A stretch of 64,000 nt of DNA, taken from the NCBI RefSeq assembly GCF_918698085.1, contig NZ_CAKKLP010000001.1, forward strand, positions 868,001 through 932,000, read 5' to 3'. Every line of letters begins with the position of its first letter. The first letter of the stretch is position 1. Of the stretch, positions 43,642 to 53,733 are shown one piece after another. Origin of the DNA: Chryseobacterium sp. Bi04 (GTDB taxonomy: Bacteria; Bacteroidota; Bacteroidia; Flavobacteriales; Weeksellaceae). The translations under genes and the position numbers were made by a program. Under the pieces are notes generated by a model. That model did not search any database. It saw nothing but the letters and a program-made list of their open reading frames with translations, and had not been told where the DNA came from.

Positions 43642-44261
43642 TAGTATTAAATACATCAGGAAAAGAGACCGGAAGAAAAGTAACTCTAGACGAAACAGTA
43701 TTCGGAATTGAGCCAAATCAGCACGCGGTTTACTTAGAAGTTAAACAGTACCTTGCTGCACAAAGACAAGGGACTCATAAATCGAAAGAAAGAAGCGAAA
43801 TTACGGCTTCTACTAAAAAGCTTAAGAAGCAAAAAGGATCAGGATCTGCTAGATACGGGGATATCAAATCTCCAACTTTCAGAGGTGGAGGTAGAGTATT
43901 CGGACCAAAACCAAGAGACTATAGATTCAAATTGAACAAAGCTCTTAAGAGATTAGCTAAGAAATCTGTTTTATCTCAGAAAATGAGAGACAACAGCATC
44001 AGAGTTTTGGAAGATATGAGCTTAAGCGCTCCTAGAACTAAAGATTTCATTACTGTATTGAATGCTTTGGCATTAAACGATAAGAAAGCTTTATTCATCC
44101 TTCCTGAAGCTAACAAGAATGTGTATTTATCTTCAAGAAACTTACCTAAAGCTAAAGTAATGAACTTCAATGAAGTAAGTTCTTACGATTTAGTAAATGC
44201 AGGTGAAGTTGTATTCTTCGAAGGTGCAGTTGAAAAATTCCAGGAAAATCTAAAGAAATAA
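43632..44261 (+). CDS. rplD: 50S ribosomal protein L4
   Basis: 209 residues. The family loop with [24 protein letters not shown] that lines the exit tunnel is intact. It overlaps rplC by 10 bp, so translation is probably coupled. In E. coli L4 represses its own operon; whether the leader here serves the same role is unknown. Confidence 0.99.
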   Translation: MELVVLNTSGKETGRKVTLDETVFGIEPNQHAVYLEVKQYLAAQRQGTHKSKERSEITASTKKLKKQKGSGSARYGDIKSPTFRGGGRVFGPKPRDYRFKLNKALKRLAKKSVLSQKMRDNSIRVLEDMSLSAPRTKDFITVLNALALNDKKALFILPEANKNVYLSSRNLPKAKVMNFNEVSSYDLVNAGEVVFFEGAVEKFQENLKK

Positions 44262-44264
44262 GTC

Positions 44265-44555
44265 ATGTCTATTATTATTAAACCAGTTATCTCAGAAAAG
44301 GCTAATTACCTTACAGATTTAAGAGGTTCTTATTCTTTCTTAGTTAATCCTAAGGCGAATAAAATCCAGATTAAAAAAGCTGTAGAAGCGGCTTACGGTG
44401 TAAAAGTAGCAGACGTTAACACAATGATTTATGCTCCGAAGGTTTCTTCGAAATACACTAAAAAAGGTCTTCAAGTAGGAAAGACAAACAAATTGAAAAA
44501 AGCGGTAATCAAGCTTGTTGAAGGTGAGGTTATCGATATTTTTGCTGTAAATTAA
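44265..44555 (+). CDS. rplW: 50S ribosomal protein L23
   Basis: 96 residues, with IIKPVISEKA at the start and FLVNPKANKIQIKKAVEAAYGVKV in the core. L23 forms the docking site for trigger factor and SRP near the tunnel exit. It starts 3 bp after rplD. Confidence 0.98.
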   Translation: MSIIIKPVISEKANYLTDLRGSYSFLVNPKANKIQIKKAVEAAYGVKVADVNTMIYAPKVSSKYTKKGLQVGKTNKLKKAVIKLVEGEVIDIFAVN

Positions 44556-44577
44556 TTATTAATTATAAATAATAGTA

Positions 44578-45399
44578 ATGTCTGTTAGAAAATTAAAACC
44601 TATCACCCCGGGACAGAGATTCAGAGTTGTAAACAATTTTGAGGAAATTACTACCAACAAACCAGAGAAGTCTCTAACCGTTGGTATTAAAAAGTCAGGT
44701 GGACGTAACCAAACAGGTAAAATGACCATGCGTTACACCGGAGGTGGACACAAAAAGAAATACAGAATTATTGACTTCAAAAGAAACAAAGCAAACGTTG
44801 AAGCAACTGTAAAATCTGTAGAATACGATCCAAACAGAACTGCATTTATCGCTTTATTAGAGTATGCTGACGGAGAGAAGAGATATATCATCGCTCCAAA
44901 CGGTATCAAAGTAGATCAGAAAGTAGTGTCAGGAGAAAGCGTTGAACCAAACGTAGGTAACGCAATGAAATTGAGAAATATTCCATTGGGTACTGTAATT
45001 TCTTGTGTTGAAATGAAGCCTGGTCAAGGTGCTATTTTAGCAAGAAGTGCTGGTTCTTCAGCTCAATTAACTTCAAGAGACGGAAAATACGCCATCATTA
45101 AATTGCCTTCAGGAGAATCTAGAATGATCCTTACTGAATGTATGGCAATGATTGGTTCAGTTTCCAACTCTGATCACCAATTAACTGTATCAGGTAAGGC
45201 TGGTAGAAGCAGATGGTTAGGTAGAAGACCAAGAACTAGACCGGTAGTAATGAACCCTGTAGATCACCCAATGGGAGGTGGTGAAGGACGTTCTTCTGGA
45301 GGTCACCCAAGATCTAGAAACGGTATGCCGGCTAAAGGTTACAAAACTAGAAAGAAAAACAAAGTGTCTAACCGTTACATCGTATCTAAAAGAAAATAA
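44578..45399 (+). CDS. rplB: 50S ribosomal protein L2
   Basis: 273 residues, normal length. The late motif [19 protein letters not shown], including the His important for peptidyl-transferase assembly, is intact. It starts 22 bp after rplW and ends 2 bp before rpsS. Confidence 0.99.
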   Translation: MSVRKLKPITPGQRFRVVNNFEEITTNKPEKSLTVGIKKSGGRNQTGKMTMRYTGGGHKKKYRIIDFKRNKANVEATVKSVEYDPNRTAFIALLEYADGEKRYIIAPNGIKVDQKVVSGESVEPNVGNAMKLRNIPLGTVISCVEMKPGQGAILARSAGSSAQLTSRDGKYAIIKLPSGESRMILTECMAMIGSVSNSDHQLTVSGKAGRSRWLGRRPRTRPVVMNPVDHPMGGGEGRSSGGHPRSRNGMPAKGYKTRKKNKVSNRYIVSKRK

Positions 45400-45401
45400 T
45401 T

Positions 45402-45680
45402 ATGGCAAGATCACTTAAGAAAGGACCGTTCATTCATCATACTTTAGATAAGAAGGTTCAGGCAAATATAGAGTCTGGTAAGAAGACAGTTATCAAAACT
45501 TGGTCTAGAGCATCGATGATCTCTCCGGACTTCGTAGGACAAACTATCGCTGTACACAACGGGAAATCTTTTATCCCTGTATATGTTACAGAAAACATGG
45601 TAGGTCACAAGTTAGGCGAATTTTCTCCAACAAGATCTTTCAGAGGTCATGGTGGTAACAAAAACAAAGGAAGCAGATAA
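45402..45680 (+). CDS. rpsS: 30S ribosomal protein S19
   Basis: 92 residues starting [15 protein letters not shown], with [20 protein letters not shown] at the end. It lies in the 30S head and contacts S13. Gaps of 2 bp lie on both sides. Confidence 0.99.
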   Translation: MARSLKKGPFIHHTLDKKVQANIESGKKTVIKTWSRASMISPDFVGQTIAVHNGKSFIPVYVTENMVGHKLGEFSPTRSFRGHGGNKNKGSR

Positions 45681-45682
45681 TC

Positions 45683-46081
45683 ATGGGATCAAGAAAACAA
45701 GATAGCGCAATCGCAAGAAAAGAAGCTAACAAAGACGTTGTAAAAGCTTCATTAAATGACTGCCCATCATCTCCAAGAAAAATGAGATTAGTTGCTGATA
45801 TCATTAGAGGAGAGCAGGTAGATAAAGCTCTTTATATCCTAAAATATTCTAAAAAAGAAGCCTCTAACAAATTAGAGAAATTACTTCTTTCTGCTATGGC
45901 AAACTGGCAGACGAAAAACGAAGGTGCTGATATTGAAGAAGCAAACCTTATCGTTAAAGAAATCTTCGTGGATAGTGCAAGACAATTAAAGAGACTAAGA
46001 CCAGCTCCACAAGGTAGAGGGTATAGAATCAGAAAAAGATCTAACCACGTTACATTAATCTTAGGTAATAAAGAAAATTAA
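45683..46081 (+). CDS. rplV: 50S ribosomal protein L22
   Basis: 132 residues. The N-terminus is a little longer than in E. coli ([17 protein letters not shown]). The core [14 protein letters not shown] and the tunnel hairpin ending [21 protein letters not shown] are intact. Confidence 0.98.
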   Translation: MGSRKQDSAIARKEANKDVVKASLNDCPSSPRKMRLVADIIRGEQVDKALYILKYSKKEASNKLEKLLLSAMANWQTKNEGADIEEANLIVKEIFVDSARQLKRLRPAPQGRGYRIRKRSNHVTLILGNKEN

Positions 46082-46088
46082 TCAAGGT

Positions 46089-46841
46089 ATGGGACAGAAG
46101 ACAAATCCAATTGGTAATAGATTAGGTATCATCAGAGGATGGGATTCTAACTGGTTTGGTGGTAAAGATTATGGAGACAGAATCGCTGAAGACTACAAAA
46201 TCAGAAGATACCTTGAGGCTAGATTATCTAAAGGTGGTATTTCAAAAATTTATATTGAAAGAACATTAAAATTAGTAACAGTTACAATTACTACTGCTAG
46301 ACCGGGACTTATCATCGGTAAAGGAGGTCAGGAAGTTGATAAATTGAAAGAAGAATTGAAGAAACTTACAGGTAAGGATATTCAAATCAACATCTTTGAA
46401 ATCAAAAGACCTGAACTAGATGCAGTTTTAGTTGCTGATAGTATTTCTAAGCAAATTGAAAACAGAATCTCTTACAGAAGAGCTGTTAAAATGGCAATGG
46501 CTAGTACTATGAGAATGGGTGCTGAAGGTATCAAAGTTCAAATCTCTGGAAGATTGAACGGTGCTGAAATGGCAAGAAGCGAATCTTTCAAAGACGGAAG
46601 AATTCCTTTGTCTACTTTCAGAGCTGATATCGATTATCACTGGGCTGAAGCTCACACTACTTATGGTAGACTAGGTGTAAAAGTTTGGATTATGAAAGGT
46701 GAAGTTTATGGTAAAAGAGAACTTTCCCCATTAGTAGGACAACAGAAAAAAGGAGGTCAGTCAGGAGATAGAAACAGAGGAGGAGACAGAGACAACAGAA
46801 GACCTAGAAAAAATAATAACAATAATAACAATAATAATTAA
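46089..46841 (+). CDS. rpsC: 30S ribosomal protein S3 with Asn-rich C-terminal tail
   Basis: 250 residues. The KH domain ([19 protein letters not shown]) and the entry-pore region are normal up to about residue 215. The tail then becomes Gly/Arg/Asp-rich and ends in nine asparagines, encoded by alternating AAT and AAC codons. Such a homopolymer is prone to length change. The tail runs directly into an AT-rich repeat region before rplP. Confidence 0.98.
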   Translation: MGQKTNPIGNRLGIIRGWDSNWFGGKDYGDRIAEDYKIRRYLEARLSKGGISKIYIERTLKLVTVTITTARPGLIIGKGGQEVDKLKEELKKLTGKDIQINIFEIKRPELDAVLVADSISKQIENRISYRRAVKMAMASTMRMGAEGIKVQISGRLNGAEMARSESFKDGRIPLSTFRADIDYHWAEAHTTYGRLGVKVWIMKGEVYGKRELSPLVGQQKKGGQSGDRNRGGDRDNRRPRKNNNNNNNNN

Positions 46842-46935
46842 AAATTTTAGATTAGACATTTTGAATTTTAAATTACCGTTACTTTTTTAAAATAAAAAAA
46901 ATCTAAAATCTAAAATCTAAAATCTAAAATTTAGA
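46842..46935. repeat. ATCTAAA tandem repeat with inverted arm inside the S10 operon
   Basis: ATCTAAA units at 46901, 46908, 46915 and 46922, then a variant ATTTAGA. AAATTTTAGAT at 46842-46852 is the exact inverse of ATCTAAAATTT at 46922-46932, so the RNA can fold into a long weak hairpin. It fills the whole gap between rpsC and rplP. Confidence 0.8.
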
Positions 46936-46939
46936 AATT

Positions 46940-47365
46940 ATGTTACAACCAAAAAGAACCAAATTCCGTAGAGTTCATAAAATGAAGATGAAGGGGATTG
47001 CTCAAAGAGGTAATCAACTTGCTTACGGAACTTTCGGGATTAAAGCTACGGAAGGAGCTTGGATCACAGCTAGACAAATTGAGGCTGCACGTATTGCTGC
47101 AACTAGATATATGAAGAGAGAAGGTCAGCTATGGATCAAAATCTTCCCAGATAAGCCAATTACTAAGAAACCAGCCGAAGTAAGGATGGGTAAAGGTAAG
47201 GGTGCTGTTGAATATTGGGTGGCTGTAGTAAAACCAGGTAAAATCATGTTCGAAGTAGGAGGTGTTCCTTACGAAGTAGCGAAAGAAGCTCTTAGACTTG
47301 CGGCGCAGAAATTACCAGTAGTTACTAAATTCATCGTTGCTAACGATTTTGTTAAACCTCTATAA
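46940..47365 (+). CDS. rplP: 50S ribosomal protein L16
   Basis: 141 residues starting [19 protein letters not shown]. The conserved [22 protein letters not shown] loop near the A site is intact. A 98-bp repeat-filled gap separates it from rpsC, unusually wide for this operon. Confidence 0.99.
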   Translation: MLQPKRTKFRRVHKMKMKGIAQRGNQLAYGTFGIKATEGAWITARQIEAARIAATRYMKREGQLWIKIFPDKPITKKPAEVRMGKGKGAVEYWVAVVKPGKIMFEVGGVPYEVAKEALRLAAQKLPVVTKFIVANDFVKPL

Positions 47366-47377
47366 TCTTTGAATACA

Positions 47378-47563
47378 ATGAAAAATGCTGATATTAAAAA
47401 TTTAAGCGCGGGTGATATTCAAGCTCAATTAACTGAAGCAAAAGCTCAATATTCTAAATTGAAATTGGCTCATGCAATCAGCCCAATTGAAAACCCGATT
47501 CAAATCAAAGATTTGAGAAGAACAATCGCAAGACTAAACACTGAGTTAACTAACAAACAATAA
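47378..47563 (+). CDS. rpmC: 50S ribosomal protein L29
   Basis: 61 residues in two helices, with the family pattern LKLAHAISPIENPIQIKDLRRTIARLNTEL. I use ATG 47378. A TTG three codons upstream is possible but not needed. Confidence 0.96.
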   Translation: MKNADIKNLSAGDIQAQLTEAKAQYSKLKLAHAISPIENPIQIKDLRRTIARLNTELTNKQ

Positions 47564-47575
47564 TTTCATTTTACA

Positions 47576-47830
47576 ATGGATAGAAATTTAAGAAAAGAAA
47601 GAATCGGAGTGGTTTCCAGTAATAAAATGGAAAAAACTATTGTTGTTAGTGAAACTACAAGAGTAAAGCACCCGATGTACGGTAAATTCGTTTTGAAAAC
47701 GAAAAAATATACTGCACACGACGAGAACAACGAATGCACAGAAGGTGATACAGTTCTGATCCAGGAAACTAGACCTTTGAGCAAGAGCAAGAGATGGAGA
47801 TTAGTAAGAATCATTGAAAAAGCTAAGTAA
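47576..47830 (+). CDS. rpsQ: 30S ribosomal protein S17
   Basis: 84 residues starting [24 protein letters not shown], the usual primary 16S-binding protein. [21 protein letters not shown] closes the OB fold. It ends 2 bp before rplN. Confidence 0.99.
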   Translation: MDRNLRKERIGVVSSNKMEKTIVVSETTRVKHPMYGKFVLKTKKYTAHDENNECTEGDTVLIQETRPLSKSKRWRLVRIIEKAK

Positions 47831-47832
47831 TA

Positions 47833-48201
47833 ATGTTACAAACAGAATCAAGATTAAAAGTTGCTGATAACACAGGTGCTAAAGAAGTATTGGTTATCAG
47901 AGTTCTGGGAGGAACCAGAAGAAGATATGCTTCAGTTGGTGATAAAATCGTTGTTACTATCAAGGATTCTACACCATCAGGAAACGCTAAGAAAGGTCAG
48001 GTATCTAAAGCTGTAGTAGTAAGAACTAAAAAAGCAGTTAGAAGAAAAGATGGTTCATACATCAAATTCGACGACAATGCTTGTGTATTGCTAAACGCAG
48101 CAGGAGAAATGAGAGGAACACGTGTTTTCGGACCAGTTGCTCGTGAGTTGAGAGATAAAGAATATATGAAAATCATTTCATTAGCTCCTGAAGTACTTTA
48201 A
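47833..48201 (+). CDS. rplN: 50S ribosomal protein L14
   Basis: 122 residues, the standard length. [19 protein letters not shown] at the start and [28 protein letters not shown] at the end match the family without gaps. Confidence 0.99.
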   Translation: MLQTESRLKVADNTGAKEVLVIRVLGGTRRRYASVGDKIVVTIKDSTPSGNAKKGQVSKAVVVRTKKAVRRKDGSYIKFDDNACVLLNAAGEMRGTRVFGPVARELRDKEYMKIISLAPEVL

Positions 48202-48223
48202 TTTTTAAAATTTTTAAAAGAAA

Positions 48224-48550
48224 ATGTCAAAGTTAAAAATAAAAAGAGGAGATAACGTAATCATTACTACTGGTAAGAAAGATATCAAAGGTAAAACTGG
48301 TGAAGTTATTGAAGTGATCAAGAAAGAAGGAAGAGACCCTAGAGTAATCGTTGCAGGACTTAATATCGTTAAAAAACACGTTAAGCCTTCAGCTTCTAAT
48401 CCTCAAGGAGGAATTACTGAGAAGGAAGCTTCTATTCATATCTCTAACGTAGCTTTAGTTGGTAAAGACGGAAAAGCTATCAAAATCGGTTACAAAATCG
48501 AAGGAGATAAGAAAGTAAGAATTAACAAAAAAACGGGGGAAACTTTATAA
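48224..48550 (+). CDS. rplX: 50S ribosomal protein L24
   Basis: 108 residues with the KOW motif IKRGDNVIITTGKKDIKGKTGEVIEV and the VVKKHVKPS-like segment (NIVKKHVKPSASNPQGG). It is an early 50S assembly initiator. Confidence 0.98.
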   Translation: MSKLKIKRGDNVIITTGKKDIKGKTGEVIEVIKKEGRDPRVIVAGLNIVKKHVKPSASNPQGGITEKEASIHISNVALVGKDGKAIKIGYKIEGDKKVRINKKTGETL

Positions 48551-48563
48551 TTTGAATTAACAC

Positions 48564-49115
48564 ATGGAATTTATAGCAAGACCCAAAAAAGCATACAAAG
48601 AGCAAATTGTTCCTGCAATGATGGAAGAATTTGGGTACAAGTCAATCATGCAAGTACCTAGATTAGAGAAAATCGTTGTATCACAAGGTTTAGGAGATGC
48701 TACTGCAGATAAGAAAATCATTGATTATGCTGTAGAAGAATTGACAAACATCACAGGTCAGAAAGCAGTAGGTACGATCTCTAAAAAAGACGAAGCGGCT
48801 TTCAAACTAAGAAAAGGAATGCCTGTAGGTGCTAGAGTAACTTTGAGAGCTCACAGAATGTATGAGTTCTTAGACAGACTTACTTCTTCTGCTTTACCAC
48901 GTATCAGAGATTTCTCTGGTATCAAGGCAGATGGTTTCGATGGTAGAGGTAACTACAACTTAGGTATTACTGAGCAAATTATCTTCCCTGAAATCGTAAT
49001 TGACAAAGTGAAAAAAATCCAAGGGATGGACATCACTTTCGTTACTACTGCGAAGACAGATAAAGAAGCTAAAGCATTATTAACTCACTTCGGTTTACCA
49101 TTTAAAAAGAACTAA
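48564..49115 (+). CDS. rplE: 50S ribosomal protein L5
   Basis: 183 residues. L5 binds 5S rRNA and contacts P-site tRNA. The [26 protein letters not shown] and [14 protein letters not shown] motifs are intact. It ends 3 bp before rpsN. Confidence 0.99.
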   Translation: MEFIARPKKAYKEQIVPAMMEEFGYKSIMQVPRLEKIVVSQGLGDATADKKIIDYAVEELTNITGQKAVGTISKKDEAAFKLRKGMPVGARVTLRAHRMYEFLDRLTSSALPRIRDFSGIKADGFDGRGNYNLGITEQIIFPEIVIDKVKKIQGMDITFVTTAKTDKEAKALLTHFGLPFKKN

Positions 49116-49118
49116 GAA

Positions 49119-49388
49119 ATGGCTAAAGAATCAATGAAAGCGCGTGAGCGCAAAAGAGAAGCACTTGTTGCTAAATACGCTGACAAAAGAAAAGCTTTAA
49201 AAGAAGCAGGTGATTACGAAGGACTTCAAAAGTTACCTAAAAATGCTTCTCCTGTAAGATTACACAACAGATGTAAACTAACAGGTAGACCAAGAGGATA
49301 CATGAGAACGTTTGGTATTTCCAGAGTAACTTTCAGAGAAATGGCAAACAACGGTCTTATCCCAGGTGTAAGAAAAGCCAGTTGGTAA
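49119..49388 (+). CDS. rpsN: 30S ribosomal protein S14, zinc-free long form
   Basis: 89 residues, the long type without the CxxC-CxxC zinc ribbon. Only one Cys is present ([11 protein letters not shown]). The tail [22 protein letters not shown] is typical. A hairpin-containing gap of 145 bp follows before rpsH. Confidence 0.98.
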   Translation: MAKESMKARERKREALVAKYADKRKALKEAGDYEGLQKLPKNASPVRLHNRCKLTGRPRGYMRTFGISRVTFREMANNGLIPGVRKASW

Positions 49389-49440
49389 TAATTACTAATT
49401 AAAATCGGGACAATTAAGTTGTCTAGATACTAAAGAATAT

Positions 49441-49477
49441 AAATATCAGACTGAAGTTTTCTGAAGTCTGATATTTT
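49441..49477 (+). terminator. Hairpin with short T-run between rpsN and rpsH, possible partial terminator
   Basis: A 12-bp perfect stem (AAATATCAGACT with AGTCTGATATTT), 12-nt loop, followed by only four Ts including the stem end. Since essential genes follow, it may be an attenuator or a processing site. Confidence 0.6.
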
Positions 49478-49533
49478 CCTCTTCAAGTCTTTTCAATACT
49501 GATTGTCTTTAACCAATAATTTATAAAAGAAAA

Positions 49534-49932
49534 ATGGTAACAGATCCAATTTCAGATTTCCTAACAAGAGTAAGGAACGCACAAAGCGCAGGCCACAAAG
49601 TGGTGGAAATTCCTGCATCGAAAATCAAAAAGGAGATTACTAAGATCCTATTTGATCAAGGGTATATCTTAAACTACAAGTTTGAAGATAACGCTGTTCA
49701 AGGAGTGATCAAAATCGCTTTAAAGTACGATAAGCAAACTAGCAAACCTGCTATTAAGTCTATTCAAAGAGCTTCTAGACCAGGTTTGAGACAGTACAAA
49801 GGTTCTACTGAACTTCCAAGAGTACTAAACGGTTTGGGTATTTCTATCATCTCTACTTCTAAAGGAGTAATGACTGACAAGAAAGCTAGAGAAGAGAAAG
49901 TAGGCGGTGAAGTAATCTGCTATGTTTATTAA
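49534..49932 (+). CDS. rpsH: 30S ribosomal protein S8
   Basis: 132 residues. TDPISDFLTRVRNAQ at the start and STSKGVMTDKKAREEKVGGEVICYVY at the end fit the family. In E. coli S8 is the spc-operon repressor. The hairpin-rich gap just before it may be relevant, but it shows no clear S8-site mimic. Confidence 0.99.
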   Translation: MVTDPISDFLTRVRNAQSAGHKVVEIPASKIKKEITKILFDQGYILNYKFEDNAVQGVIKIALKYDKQTSKPAIKSIQRASRPGLRQYKGSTELPRVLNGLGISIISTSKGVMTDKKAREEKVGGEVICYVY

Positions 49933-49949
49933 TTTTTAATCAGAGGAAA

Positions 49950-50495
49950 ATGTCAAGAATTGGTAAAGCAATTATAACAATTCCAGCTGGAGTTACAGTC
50001 ACTGAAAATAACGGTGTAGTAACTGTAAAAGGAGCAAAAGGAGAACTTTCTCAAGAGCTTACAGCAGGAATTACTTTAGAACAAAAAGATGGTGAGCTTA
50101 ACGTAAACAGACCATCTGATTCTAAGCAACACAAAGCGCTTCACGGTTTATACAGAGCGTTGATCGCCAACATGATCGTTGGGGTATCAGAAGGTTTCGA
50201 AAAGAAACTAGAACTAGTAGGGGTAGGATACAGAGCTTCTCACTCAGGTCAAAAACTTGAGTTAGCTTTAGGATTCTCTCACGGTATCGTATTAGAACTT
50301 CCAGGTGAAGTAAAAGTTGATACATTGACTGAAAAAGGTAAAAACCCAATTATTACTTTAGCGTCTCACGACAAGCAACTTCTAGGAATGGTTACTGCAA
50401 AGATCCGTTCTTTCAGAAAGCCTGAGCCATACAAAGGAAAAGGTGTAAGATTCGTAGGAGAAATTGTTAGACGTAAAGCTGGTAAATCTGCTTAA
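49950..50495 (+). CDS. rplF: 50S ribosomal protein L6
   Basis: 181 residues with the duplicated L6 fold. The C-terminal signature KPEPYKGKGVRFVGEIVRRKAGKSA is intact. Confidence 0.99.
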   Translation: MSRIGKAIITIPAGVTVTENNGVVTVKGAKGELSQELTAGITLEQKDGELNVNRPSDSKQHKALHGLYRALIANMIVGVSEGFEKKLELVGVGYRASHSGQKLELALGFSHGIVLELPGEVKVDTLTEKGKNPIITLASHDKQLLGMVTAKIRSFRKPEPYKGKGVRFVGEIVRRKAGKSA

Positions 50496-50510
50496 TAAAT
50501 TATAAGTATT

Positions 50511-50864
50511 ATGGCATTAAGTAAATTAGAAAAAAGAATAAGAATCAAAAGAAGAGTAAGAGGGAAAATCTCTGGATCTTCTGAATTGCCAAGATTATCT
50601 GTATACAAAAGTAATAAGGAAATTTACGCTCAGTTAATCGACGATAAAAATGGTAAAACTTTAGCATCAGCTTCTTCTAGAGAAAAAGGTGTAGACGCTA
50701 AAGGTACTAAGACTGAAATTTCTGCTGCTGTAGGTAAAGCTATCGCTGCTAAAGCGGTTGCTGCAGGAATCGAAAGTATTGTATTTGACAGAAACGGTTT
50801 CGTATACCATGGAAGAGTGAAAGCTCTAGCTGATGGTGCGAGAGAAGGAGGACTTAAATTCTAA
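50511..50864 (+). CDS. rplR: 50S ribosomal protein L18
   Basis: 117 residues. L18 brings 5S rRNA to the ribosome together with L5. The ending [27 protein letters not shown] matches the family. Confidence 0.99.
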   Translation: MALSKLEKRIRIKRRVRGKISGSSELPRLSVYKSNKEIYAQLIDDKNGKTLASASSREKGVDAKGTKTEISAAVGKAIAAKAVAAGIESIVFDRNGFVYHGRVKALADGAREGGLKF

Positions 50865-50883
50865 TCATTAAATTTCGGAAAAT

Positions 50884-51405
50884 ATGTTAGGACTAGATAA
50901 TATAGAAAGAGTAAAACCGGGAGGATTAGAATTAAAAGATCGTCTCGTAGCTGTTAACAGAGTAACAAAAGTAACTAAAGGAGGTAGAGCTTTCGGATTT
51001 TCTGCTATTGTTGTAGTAGGGAACGAAGAAGGTGTTATCGGTTTTGGTTTAGGAAAATCTAAAGAGGTTGCTTCTGCAATTGCTAAGGCAGTGGAAGATG
51101 CTAAGAAAAACCTTGTGAAAGTTCCTGTAATGAACCACACTATTCCTCACCAAACTACTGCTAGATACGGTGGAGCAGATATCTTCTTAAGACCTGCTTC
51201 TCACGGTACAGGACTTATCGCCGGTGGTGCGGTAAGAGCGGTATTGGAATCTGCAGGTATTCACGATATCCTTTCAAAGTCTAAAGGATCTTCTAACCCT
51301 CACAACGTAGTGAAAGCTACTTTTAAAGCGTTATTAGATATCAGAAGACCTGAAGAGATCGCTAGAATGAGAGGAGTTTCTCTAAGTAAAGTGTTTAACG
51401 GTTAA
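50884..51405 (+). CDS. rpsE: 30S ribosomal protein S5
   Basis: 173 residues, with [21 protein letters not shown] (accuracy region) and [23 protein letters not shown] intact. The residues where spectinomycin-resistance changes arise appear wild type. Confidence 0.99.
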   Translation: MLGLDNIERVKPGGLELKDRLVAVNRVTKVTKGGRAFGFSAIVVVGNEEGVIGFGLGKSKEVASAIAKAVEDAKKNLVKVPVMNHTIPHQTTARYGGADIFLRPASHGTGLIAGGAVRAVLESAGIHDILSKSKGSSNPHNVVKATFKALLDIRRPEEIARMRGVSLSKVFNG

Positions 51406-51415
51406 TATTAGAACA

Positions 51416-51592
51416 ATGGCAACAATTAAAGTAAAGCAAGTAAGAAGCGCTATTGGTAGAACAAAAACCCAAAAGAGAACGCTTGAAGCATTAGGATTAA
51501 AGAAACTTCACCAAGTTGTAGAACATGAAGCTACTCCTTCTATCTTAGGAATGATAGCTGCAGTTAGTCATTTACTTGAAGTTCAAAAATAA
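51416..51592 (+). CDS. rpmD: 50S ribosomal protein L30
   Basis: 58 residues starting MATIKVKQVRSAIGRTKTQK, with LGLKKLHQVVEHEATPSILGMI in the core. It is the typical small form, lying 10 bp after rpsE and 20 bp before rplO. Confidence 0.97.
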   Translation: MATIKVKQVRSAIGRTKTQKRTLEALGLKKLHQVVEHEATPSILGMIAAVSHLLEVQK

Positions 51593-51612
51593 TTTTTAAA
51601 AAAGAAATTAAA

Positions 51613-52062
51613 ATGAATTTAAATAACATAAAACCTGCTGCAGGATCTACTTTCAATTCAAAAAGAATTGGTAGAGGTCAAGGTAGTGGAAAAGGAGGTA
51701 CTGCTACAAAAGGACATAAAGGACAGAAAGCAAGAGCTGGTTATTCTCAGAAGATCGGTTTTGAAGGAGGTCAGATGCCTTTACAAAGAAGATTACCTAA
51801 ATTCGGATTCAAAAACGTAAATAGAAAAGAGTTTAGAGGAGTTAACCTTGATACTATCCAGACTTTAATCGAGAACAAATCCATCACTGGAGATATCACG
51901 AAAGAAGTTTTAGTAGAAAATGGTGTAGTTTCTAAAAACGAATTAGTGAAAATTATGGGTAGAGGAGAATTGAAATCTGCGGTTTCAATCTCTGCTGACA
52001 AGTTCACTAAATCTGCTGAAGAGCTTATTGCTAAAGCAGGTGGAAAAGCAATTACCTTATAA
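51613..52062 (+). CDS. rplO: 50S ribosomal protein L15
   Basis: 149 residues. The Gly-rich N-terminal arm (RIGRGQGSGKGGTATKGHKGQKARAG) and the FEGGQMPLQRRLPKFGF motif are typical. It is followed by secY after 9 bp. Confidence 0.99.
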   Translation: MNLNNIKPAAGSTFNSKRIGRGQGSGKGGTATKGHKGQKARAGYSQKIGFEGGQMPLQRRLPKFGFKNVNRKEFRGVNLDTIQTLIENKSITGDITKEVLVENGVVSKNELVKIMGRGELKSAVSISADKFTKSAEELIAKAGGKAITL

Positions 52063-52071
52063 TACTTACTA

Positions 52072-53451
52072 ATGAAAGAATTTATACAAACACTTAAAAA
52101 TATTTGGAGCCTAAAGGAATTAAGAGATAAGATTATCTTCACTTTAGGTATTATCCTTGTGTATAGATTCGCATCTTATATTTCACTTCCTGCAATTAAC
52201 CTTGCAGAGGTGGGAGATCTCTTAGAGCATTATAAAAATCAAGGCGGTAACAAGCAAGGAGCAGGTCTCCTTGGCTTGCTTTCGTCGTTTACGGGGGGAG
52301 CTTTCAGCCACGCTTCCGTAATGGCGTTGGGAATCATGCCTTATATTTCTGCTTCTATTATTGTTCAGTTGATGGGGATGGCTATTCCTTATCTTCAGAA
52401 GCTTCAGAAAGATGGAGAGTCAGGTAGAAATACATTGAACCAAATTACAAGATGGTTAACAATCGGAGTTTGTCTGGTACAGGCACCTTCTTACTTAACT
52501 TCTATTACTCAATTATTCTTACCCTATGCTCAATTCCAGTCTGCATATTTTGTAGAGCCAAATTCTATCATGTTCTGGCTGCCAAGTATTGTAATCTTGG
52601 TGGGTGGTTCAGTATTCGCAATGTGGTTAGGTGAAAAAATTACCGACAAAGGAATCGGAAATGGTATTTCCATCCTTATTATGGTAGGGATTCTTTCAAG
52701 ATTACCTGAAGCATTCGTACAGGAGATGGCCGTGCAGAACGGAAAAGGAGGAATGGGATCTATCATGATCCTTATTGAAGTATTATTCTGGATGGTGGTG
52801 GTTCTTTTAGCAGTTATACTATCTGTAGCTGTTAGAAAAATACCAATTCAGTATGTAAGCAGAGCTCAAGCAAGAGGAGGTGTAAACAGAAATCTTATGC
52901 AGGGAGCAAGACAATGGATTCCATTGAAGGTAAATGCTGCTGGTGTAATGCCGATTATCTTTGCCCAGGCATTGATGTTCGTACCAGGACTATTAACAAA
53001 ATTCGATGAGTCTAACACTTTTCTTGCAGGTTTCAAGAATGTTTTTAGCTGGCAGTACAATGTATTGTTTGCGCTATTAATTATTATCTTCTCGTTTTTC
53101 TACACTGCAATTACAATTCCGGTGAACCAGATGGCTGATGATTTGAAGAGAAATGGAGGTTTAGTACCGAAAGTAAGACCCGGTAAAGAGACAGCTGATT
53201 ATTTAGATGATATTTTATCAAAAATTACCTTGCCAGGTGCAATTTTTTTATCTATCTTTGCAGTCCTTCCAGCAATTGTGCATGGAAGCTTTGTTCAGAC
53301 AGATGCGTTTGCCCTATTTTTCGGGGGAACGTCATTATTGATTATGGTGGGAGTAATTTTAGATACTGTTCAACAGATTAATACATATCTGCTGAACCAT
53401 CACTATGATGGTTTAATGCAGTCTAAACTGTCTAGAACGACTGGATATTAA
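52072..53451 (+). CDS. secY: Protein translocase subunit SecY
   Basis: 459 residues with ten transmembrane segments forming the protein-conducting channel. YFQRIPIQYVSRAQ-type cytoplasmic loop residues (here RKIPIQYVSRAQARGG) and the late PGKETADYLDDILSKITLPGA region that meets SecA are present. Its position between rplO and infA is conserved. Confidence 0.98.
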   Translation: MKEFIQTLKNIWSLKELRDKIIFTLGIILVYRFASYISLPAINLAEVGDLLEHYKNQGGNKQGAGLLGLLSSFTGGAFSHASVMALGIMPYISASIIVQLMGMAIPYLQKLQKDGESGRNTLNQITRWLTIGVCLVQAPSYLTSITQLFLPYAQFQSAYFVEPNSIMFWLPSIVILVGGSVFAMWLGEKITDKGIGNGISILIMVGILSRLPEAFVQEMAVQNGKGGMGSIMILIEVLFWMVVVLLAVILSVAVRKIPIQYVSRAQARGGVNRNLMQGARQWIPLKVNAAGVMPIIFAQALMFVPGLLTKFDESNTFLAGFKNVFSWQYNVLFALLIIIFSFFYTAITIPVNQMADDLKRNGGLVPKVRPGKETADYLDDILSKITLPGAIFLSIFAVLPAIVHGSFVQTDAFALFFGGTSLLIMVGVILDTVQQINTYLLNHHYDGLMQSKLSRTTGY

Positions 53452-53454
53452 TTT

Positions 53455-53670
53455 ATGGCAAAACAAAAACATATTGAACAAGACGGCGTTATAACGGAAG
53501 CACTTTCGAACGCTCAGTTCCGTGTAGAACTTGAGAATGGGCATATACTTATTGCTCATATTTCCGGTAAAATGCGAATGCATTATATTAAACTTTTACC
53601 TGGTGATAAGGTAAAACTAGAAATGTCTCCCTATGATTTAACGAAAGGGAGAATTACATTTAGATATTAA
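53455..53670 (+). CDS. infA: Translation initiation factor IF-1
   Basis: 71-residue OB-fold protein starting [13 protein letters not shown], with VLxGHISGKMR-type residues ([23 protein letters not shown]) and the ending [14 protein letters not shown]. It starts 3 bp after secY. Confidence 0.99.
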   Translation: MAKQKHIEQDGVITEALSNAQFRVELENGHILIAHISGKMRMHYIKLLPGDKVKLEMSPYDLTKGRITFRY

Positions 53671-53678
53671 ACAAAATA

Positions 53679-53706
53679 GCCAAATGGAAGAAACATTCCA
53701 TTTGGC
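53679..53706 (+). terminator. Intra-operon hairpin between infA and rpmJ
   Basis: An 11-bp perfect stem (GCCAAATGGAA with TTCCATTTGGC) and a 6-nt loop. Only a weak T-rich stretch follows, so it is more likely an attenuator or RNA-processing site than a full stop. Confidence 0.55.
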
Positions 53707-53733
53707 ATTTGTTAAAAAATAAATACTATCAAA

